In this document: piece after piece, positions 59,570 through 64,000 of the stretch | Layout: each line of letters starts with the position of its first letter | How positions within the stretch are numbered: the first letter of the stretch is position 1 | DNA from: Candidatus Avoscillospira avicola | GTDB lineage: Bacteria > Bacillota > Clostridia > Oscillospirales > Oscillospiraceae | Assembly: GCA_018712245.1 (NCBI GenBank) | Contig: DVHE01000007.1 | Location: 1-64,000 of the forward strand | Reading direction: 5' to 3' | Length of the DNA: 64,000 nt | Made by a program: the position numbers and the translations under genes | Notes under the pieces: model-generated | Told to the model about the DNA's origin: nothing | Databases searched by the model: none | Seen by the model: the letters and a program-made list of their open reading frames with translations, nothing else

Positions 59570-60649
59570 ATGGCAAATCCGATTAAAAATCTGCAACGCA
59601 CCGCTGCCGACTACCGCCAGATGGACGCGAAGGACAGAAAGCGCTTCTGGACGGACGGAATTCTCAACAATGCCCTGTACATCATCATGGCCATCTTCAT
59701 CATCTATACGGCCTTTGCCAATGAGAACTTCCTGAAGATCGGCTCCATCACCAACATCCTCTCCCAGGTTGCCGCGTACCTGCCCATCGCACTGGGCATC
59801 GGCGGCTGTATCGTTCTGACCGGTACCGACCTTTCTGCCGGCCGCGTGGTGGGCCTGACCGCCGCCATTTCCGTGGCCCTGCAGCAGGTGGGCGATCGCC
59901 GCATCCTCAGCTTCCTGCCCTCCTATCCCGGCTGGGCCGGCATCCTGATCGCGCTGGTGGCCGTTATCGTCGTCGGCGGCCTCATCGGCCTGGTCAACGG
60001 CTTCTTCGTTGCCAAGTATAAGCTGCATCCCTTCATCGTCACCCTGGCCACCCAACTCATCACCTATGGCCTGATCGTCATCTTCTTCATGACCAACGGC
60101 AACAACGGCCAGCCCCTCTCCGGTCTGAGCCCGGAGTACAACAACTTTATCACCGGCAAGCTGATCACCTTCGACAAGGCCAGCCTGCCCATGTACGTAC
60201 TCTATGCGGTGATCTTTATCATCATCATGTGGTTCATCTGGAACAAGACCACCTTCGGCAAGAATATGTTCGCCGTCGGTTCCAACGCGGAAGCTGCCAA
60301 CGTCTCCGGCGTTAACGTCTTCAAGACCACCATGCTGGTTCACACCCTGGCCGGCGTCATGTACGGTCTCACCGGCTTCATCGAGGGCTCCCGGATCGGC
60401 TCCATCACCACTTCTACCGGCCTCAACTACGAGTGCGACGCCATCGCGGCCTGCGTCATCGGCGGCGTCTCCTTCGTCGGCGGCACCGGTAAGATCAGCG
60501 GCATCGTCCTGGGCGTCTTCATCCTGCGTATTATCTTCGTCGCTCTGACCATGCTGGGCATCGACCCCGCCATGCAGAACATCATCAAGGGCGCCATCAT
60601 CCTGATCGCCTGCTCCCTGGATATGCGTAAGTACCTGGTCCGCAAGTAA
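59570..60649 (+). CDS. mglC: Galactoside ABC transporter permease
   Basis: Hydrophobic; LGIGGCIVLTGTDLSAGRVVGLTAAISVALQQ. Confidence 0.93.
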   Translation: MANPIKNLQRTAADYRQMDAKDRKRFWTDGILNNALYIIMAIFIIYTAFANENFLKIGSITNILSQVAAYLPIALGIGGCIVLTGTDLSAGRVVGLTAAISVALQQVGDRRILSFLPSYPGWAGILIALVAVIVVGGLIGLVNGFFVAKYKLHPFIVTLATQLITYGLIVIFFMTNGNNGQPLSGLSPEYNNFITGKLITFDKASLPMYVLYAVIFIIIMWFIWNKTTFGKNMFAVGSNAEAANVSGVNVFKTTMLVHTLAGVMYGLTGFIEGSRIGSITTSTGLNYECDAIAACVIGGVSFVGGTGKISGIVLGVFILRIIFVALTMLGIDPAMQNIIKGAIILIACSLDMRKYLVRK

Positions 60650-60678
60650 TTTTCATAGCTTCCCCGCGCTTCTTGCAG

Positions 60679-60714
60679 CCCCGAAGAACACATCCTTGTG
60701 TTTTTCGGGGTTTT
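60679..60714 (+). terminator. Rho-independent terminator after mglC
   Basis: CCCCGAAgAACACA...TGTGTTTTTCGGGG + TTTT. Confidence 0.85.
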
Positions 60715-60755
60715 GTGATAGACTAAATGGGACAAATTACGTGGAGGACGAACGA

Positions 60756-61352
60756 ATGGCCGACTTTTCCAAGTTCCGCTCCTCCCTGGGGGGCTTCAAC
60801 CGGGGAGACGTGGCGACATATATTGAAACGCTCTGCCGGACCCATGGCGCGGAGCTGAAGGAGCGCGATGGCCGCATTGAGAGCCTCACTGCCGCGCTGG
60901 CGGAGGCCCAGGGCCAGCGGGAGGAGGCCATCGCCCAGGCGGAGGCGCTGCGCCGCCAGGTGGAGGAGCTGGAGACCCAGCTGGAGGCCGCCACGGCCCC
61001 GCCGCCGGAGGAGGACGAGGCGCTGGAGGAAGCGCTGTCCGAGGACGCGGCGGACGAGACCGAGGTCCCTGACTACCCCACTCTGGAGCTGGAGGCCTAT
61101 CGCCGGGCCGAGGCCACTGAGCGCCTGGCGTCGCAGCGGGCCCAGCAGCTCAAGCGGGAACTGGTGGACTTTTTGGAGAACACCACCGCCCGCTACCAGC
61201 AGACCGGGGAGGACATTGCCGCCCTGGCCGAGGATCTCAAGCGCGGCCTGCTGCGGCTGGAGGAAAACCTCTCGGAGCTGGATCTCCTGTTCCATGAGAC
61301 GACGGAGCATCTGGAGACCATCACCCCCGCCGAACCGCTGGAAGTGGGATAA
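60756..61352 (+). CDS. Coiled-coil DivIVA-like protein, unknown function
   Basis: N-term FRSSLGGFNRGDVATYIETLCRTH then long coiled coil; RBS GGAGG. Confidence 0.65.
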   Translation: MADFSKFRSSLGGFNRGDVATYIETLCRTHGAELKERDGRIESLTAALAEAQGQREEAIAQAEALRRQVEELETQLEAATAPPPEEDEALEEALSEDAADETEVPDYPTLELEAYRRAEATERLASQRAQQLKRELVDFLENTTARYQQTGEDIAALAEDLKRGLLRLEENLSELDLLFHETTEHLETITPAEPLEVG

Positions 61353-61367
61353 AGACCGCAAATTGCT

Positions 61368-61400
61368 TTGCCCCCTGGCTCCACGGAGCCAGGGGGCAAG
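61368..61400. terminator. Bidirectional terminator
   Basis: TTGCCCCCTGGCTCC ACG GAGCCAGGGGGCAA. Confidence 0.8.
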
Positions 61401-61424
61401 CTGCTGTTCAGGAAAGGGTTCAAG

Positions 61425-61868
61425 CTAGGAAAACCACTTGTCAATCAGTACATCCACTACGGAGTTCGACACCTTGTATGTCGTCTCCCCCACCGTCATC
61501 CAGTCCTCGGCCAGCCAAATCCGAGACGTGGTGGCCTCGGGTGGAATGGAGGTTTCCAGCGTTGGTTCCGCATCGCTGTTCCAGATCATATTGTCTGACA
61601 GCGTAATTCGCAGAATCCAATCGTCCGACGGCGGCGCGTCTGTCTCTTCCGGCACCAAACTGTTGAAGAAACGGCTGATATCGTAAATATCCAGGCTGAT
61701 TGCGGCGGTGTGACCAGCTTGTCGGTACTCCACCACCCCGCCGACATAGTCTTCCTCGCGTACAATGCGAGAATCTTCTTGCTTCTGCTCTGTTGGCCGA
61801 GGCCATAAGAGAAGAACCGCAAAGAGAGCCACGCAGAGCGCGGCCAAAACACCAATCCATTTTTTCAT
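61425..61868 (-). CDS. Membrane-anchored/secreted hypothetical protein
   Basis: MKKWIGVLAALCVALFAVLLLWPRP N-terminal hydrophobic segment; extends in-frame from ATG 61868. Confidence 0.6.
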   Translation of the reverse strand: MKKWIGVLAALCVALFAVLLLWPRPTEQKQEDSRIVREEDYVGGVVEYRQAGHTAAISLDIYDISRFFNSLVPEETDAPPSDDWILRITLSDNMIWNSDAEPTLETSIPPEATTSRIWLAEDWMTVGETTYKVSNSVVDVLIDKWFS

Positions 61869-62087
61869 GCTGCGTGGTCTCTTCCTATTTATAAACGGTA
61901 TCACCAAGTACCACCAACTTTCCGCTGGAAAAGTAGACTGGCCCGAAGAGCGAAATTGGAACCTTTCTACTTCATTATAACAGATTTTGTAAAACGCGTA
62001 CAGATGCGATCCCGGAATCATGGGCTTTATTTCCGGGCTGATTTTGTGTATAATAAAAAACAAGTTCCCATGGAGAGGAGGTGCGGG

Positions 62088-63692
62088 ATGTACCAGGCGC
62101 TTTATCGAAAATACCGGCCCCAGACCTTTGACGATGTGGTGGGGCAGCACGCCGTCACCCAGACGCTGCGGACGCAGCTGATGACCGGGCGCATCAGCCA
62201 CGCCTACCTCTTCACCGGCACCCGCGGCACCGGCAAGACCTCCTGCGCCAAGATTTTGGCCAAGGCCCTCAACTGTACCGACCTCCAGGACGGCAGCCCC
62301 TGCGGCCACTGCGCCGCCTGCCGGGCCATCGACTCAGGCAGATGCATGGACGTTTTGGAGATCGACGCGGCCTCCAACAACGGCGTCGATCAGGTCCGCG
62401 CCCTCCGGGACGACGCGGTCTACACCCCGTCGGAGGTCAGCAAGCGGGTGTATATCATCGACGAGGTGCATATGCTCTCCATGGCGGCCTTCAACGCCCT
62501 GTTGAAGATCATTGAGGAGCCGCCGGAGCATCTGGTGTTTATTCTGGCCACCACGGAGCTGCAAAAGGTTCCGGCGACCATTCTCTCCCGGTGTCAGCGG
62601 TTTTCCTTCCGGCGGCTGCTGCCGGAGGACATCGCCGGGCGCCTCAACTATATCGCCTATCAGGAAAAGATCGACCTGGAGCCGGAGGCCTGCCGTCTGC
62701 TGGCGCGCCTGGCCGACGGCGCCCTGCGCGACGGCGTGAGCCTGCTGGACCAGTGTGCTTCGGCGGCGGAGGGCGCGGTGACGGCGGAGCTGGTCTGCGA
62801 GGCCCTGGGCCTGGCGGGGCAGCAGCGCACCGGTTCGCTGATGGAGGCCGTGGCCCGGCAGGACGCCAAGACGGCGCTGTCCCTCTTCGCCGGCCTCTAC
62901 GCCGCCGGCAAGGACATCGCCGCCATGCTGGATGAGCTTTTGGCCCTCAGCCGCGACCTGCTGATTTTGAAGGCGGCGCCGGAAAGCGGCCTTGCCATGC
63001 TCTCGGGCGTGGCCTCGGAGCAGGAGGTGGACCGGCTGCTGGCGGCGTTCACCGCCGGGGAGCTGCTGCGGATCACCACGGTCCTCCAGGAGACGGCGGC
63101 TGGCTTTGCCAAGAGCGCCAACCGCCGCATCGACGCGGAGCTGTGCCTGCTGCGGCTGTGCCAGCCGGCCCTGGACCAGGACCTCTCAGGCCTCACGGCC
63201 CGGGTCAGCCGGATGGAGAGCCAGCTGGCCTCCGGCGTTTTGCCGGCGGCCCCGGCAGCCCGGCCCCAGCCGGAGGCGGAGGAGCTGCCGCCGCCCCCGG
63301 ACGACTGCGACGCCCCGCCCGAGACGCCCCAGGCTGCCGAGACGCCGCCGCCCGCCGCGCCGGAGGGCTTCTGGCCCGACCTGGTCGCGCAGCTCAAGCG
63401 GGAAATCCCCAGCAAGTGCAAGGGCTTTTTCGCTGTGGAGGGGCCGGTGCGGCCCCAGCTGGAGGGGCAGCTGCTGACCCTGGTGGCCGAGAGCGGCTTC
63501 GTCAAAAAGGTAGTGGACATCCCGGAGGTGCTGGAGCCGGCGGCCCGCATTGCCTCGGGCCTGCTGGGCGGAAGCATCCGGGTGCGGTGCGTCCAGCGGG
63601 GGAAGCAGACCGCCGCCGGCGCGGACGATCCCATGCGTGCGCTCCTCTCCTTCGGGCAGGAGCATAGCGATATCATCACGATCAAAGAATAA
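62088..63692 (+). CDS. dnaX: DNA polymerase III gamma/tau subunit
   Basis: MYQALYRKYRPQTFDDVVGQHAVTQTLRTQL, GTRGTGKTSCAKILAKALNC; RBS GGAGAGGAGG. Confidence 0.96.
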   Translation: MYQALYRKYRPQTFDDVVGQHAVTQTLRTQLMTGRISHAYLFTGTRGTGKTSCAKILAKALNCTDLQDGSPCGHCAACRAIDSGRCMDVLEIDAASNNGVDQVRALRDDAVYTPSEVSKRVYIIDEVHMLSMAAFNALLKIIEEPPEHLVFILATTELQKVPATILSRCQRFSFRRLLPEDIAGRLNYIAYQEKIDLEPEACRLLARLADGALRDGVSLLDQCASAAEGAVTAELVCEALGLAGQQRTGSLMEAVARQDAKTALSLFAGLYAAGKDIAAMLDELLALSRDLLILKAAPESGLAMLSGVASEQEVDRLLAAFTAGELLRITTVLQETAAGFAKSANRRIDAELCLLRLCQPALDQDLSGLTARVSRMESQLASGVLPAAPAARPQPEAEELPPPPDDCDAPPETPQAAETPPPAAPEGFWPDLVAQLKREIPSKCKGFFAVEGPVRPQLEGQLLTLVAESGFVKKVVDIPEVLEPAARIASGLLGGSIRVRCVQRGKQTAAGADDPMRALLSFGQEHSDIITIKE

Positions 63693-63704
63693 GGAGTTTT
63701 TTCT

Positions 63705-64000
63705 ATGGCAAAAGGTGGATACCGGGGCGGGATGCCCATGGGCGGCATGAATATGAACATGATCAAGCAGGCCCAGAAGATGCAGCAGGAAATGCTGAAA
63801 ATGCAGCAGGAAATGGAGACCCGGGAGTATGAGGCCACCGCCGGCGGCGGCATGATTACGGCGGCGGTCAACGGCAAGTATGAGCTGCTGCGGCTGACCA
63901 TCGACCCCGAGGCGGTGGACCCGGAGGACGTGGAGATGCTCCAGGACATGGTCATCGCCGCCGTCAACGAGGCCATGCGCAAGGCCCAGGCCGAATCCGC
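63705..64000 (+). CDS. YbaB/EbfC family nucleoid-associated protein (3' end outside window)
   Basis: Directly downstream of dna[56 protein letters not shown]. Confidence 0.92.
   Translation, partial: MAKGGYRGGMPMGGMNMNMIKQAQKMQQEMLKMQQEMETREYEATAGGGMITAAVNGKYELLRLTIDPEAVDPEDVEMLQDMVIAAVNEAMRKAQAES

Noticed and set aside
56582-60343. 1253-aa minus-strand ORF antisense to mglB-mglA-mglC, and other giant antisense ORFs (44520-47192 +, 23020-25245 -, 20141-22108 -, 17578-19377 -, 11361-13337 +, 6251-8494 +, 32350-34236 +)
   Set aside because: They mirror well-recognised genes on the opposite strand, have no family-like motifs and no good RBS; high GC3 suppresses antisense stop codons. Treated as artefacts.

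Overview
GC-rich Firmicutes chromosome, Clostridia / Oscillospiraceae-like by gene content. Taxonomy is inferred, not searched. Bases 1 to about 5465 are lower-GC DNA: the right end of an integrated mobile element, with a MerR fragment, an ABC exporter, a sigma-like factor, small element ORFs and a large serine recombinase. It ends inside a truncated IS200-type tnpA. The rest is chromosomal: a sucrose locus (GH32 + amylosucrase with a histone-H1-like repeat tail, divergent LacI regulator), an EF-G paralog, a degenerate P-type-ATPase-like protein, rlmB, ftsH, mscS, cooS-cooC-acsB, a class I LysRS fused to an EMAP/Trbp111-type tRNA-binding domain, a cytoplasmic BMP-domain protein plus metallophosphoesterase, a beta-CASP nuclease, groES-groEL with a perfect CIRCE, mtnN-luxS, holB, a PSP1/RicT-like gene, an NfnAB-like pair, xdhC, degV, an overlapping SbcD/SbcC/YesN/YesM/binding-protein unit, mglBAC, dnaX and a ybaB-like gene. 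No tRNA, rRNA, CRISPR array or recognisable defence island was seen. The most notable unexplained signals are: (i) three copies of an 8-3-8 dyad in the mobile element with invariant arms and variable spacers; (ii) tandem perfect-hairpin islands at 25471-25560, 37801-38036 and 44604-44883, two of which share a CAGCGTGTCGAAAA motif; (iii) several atypical domain architectures. All homology calls are by eye from the translated sequence; no database search was run.
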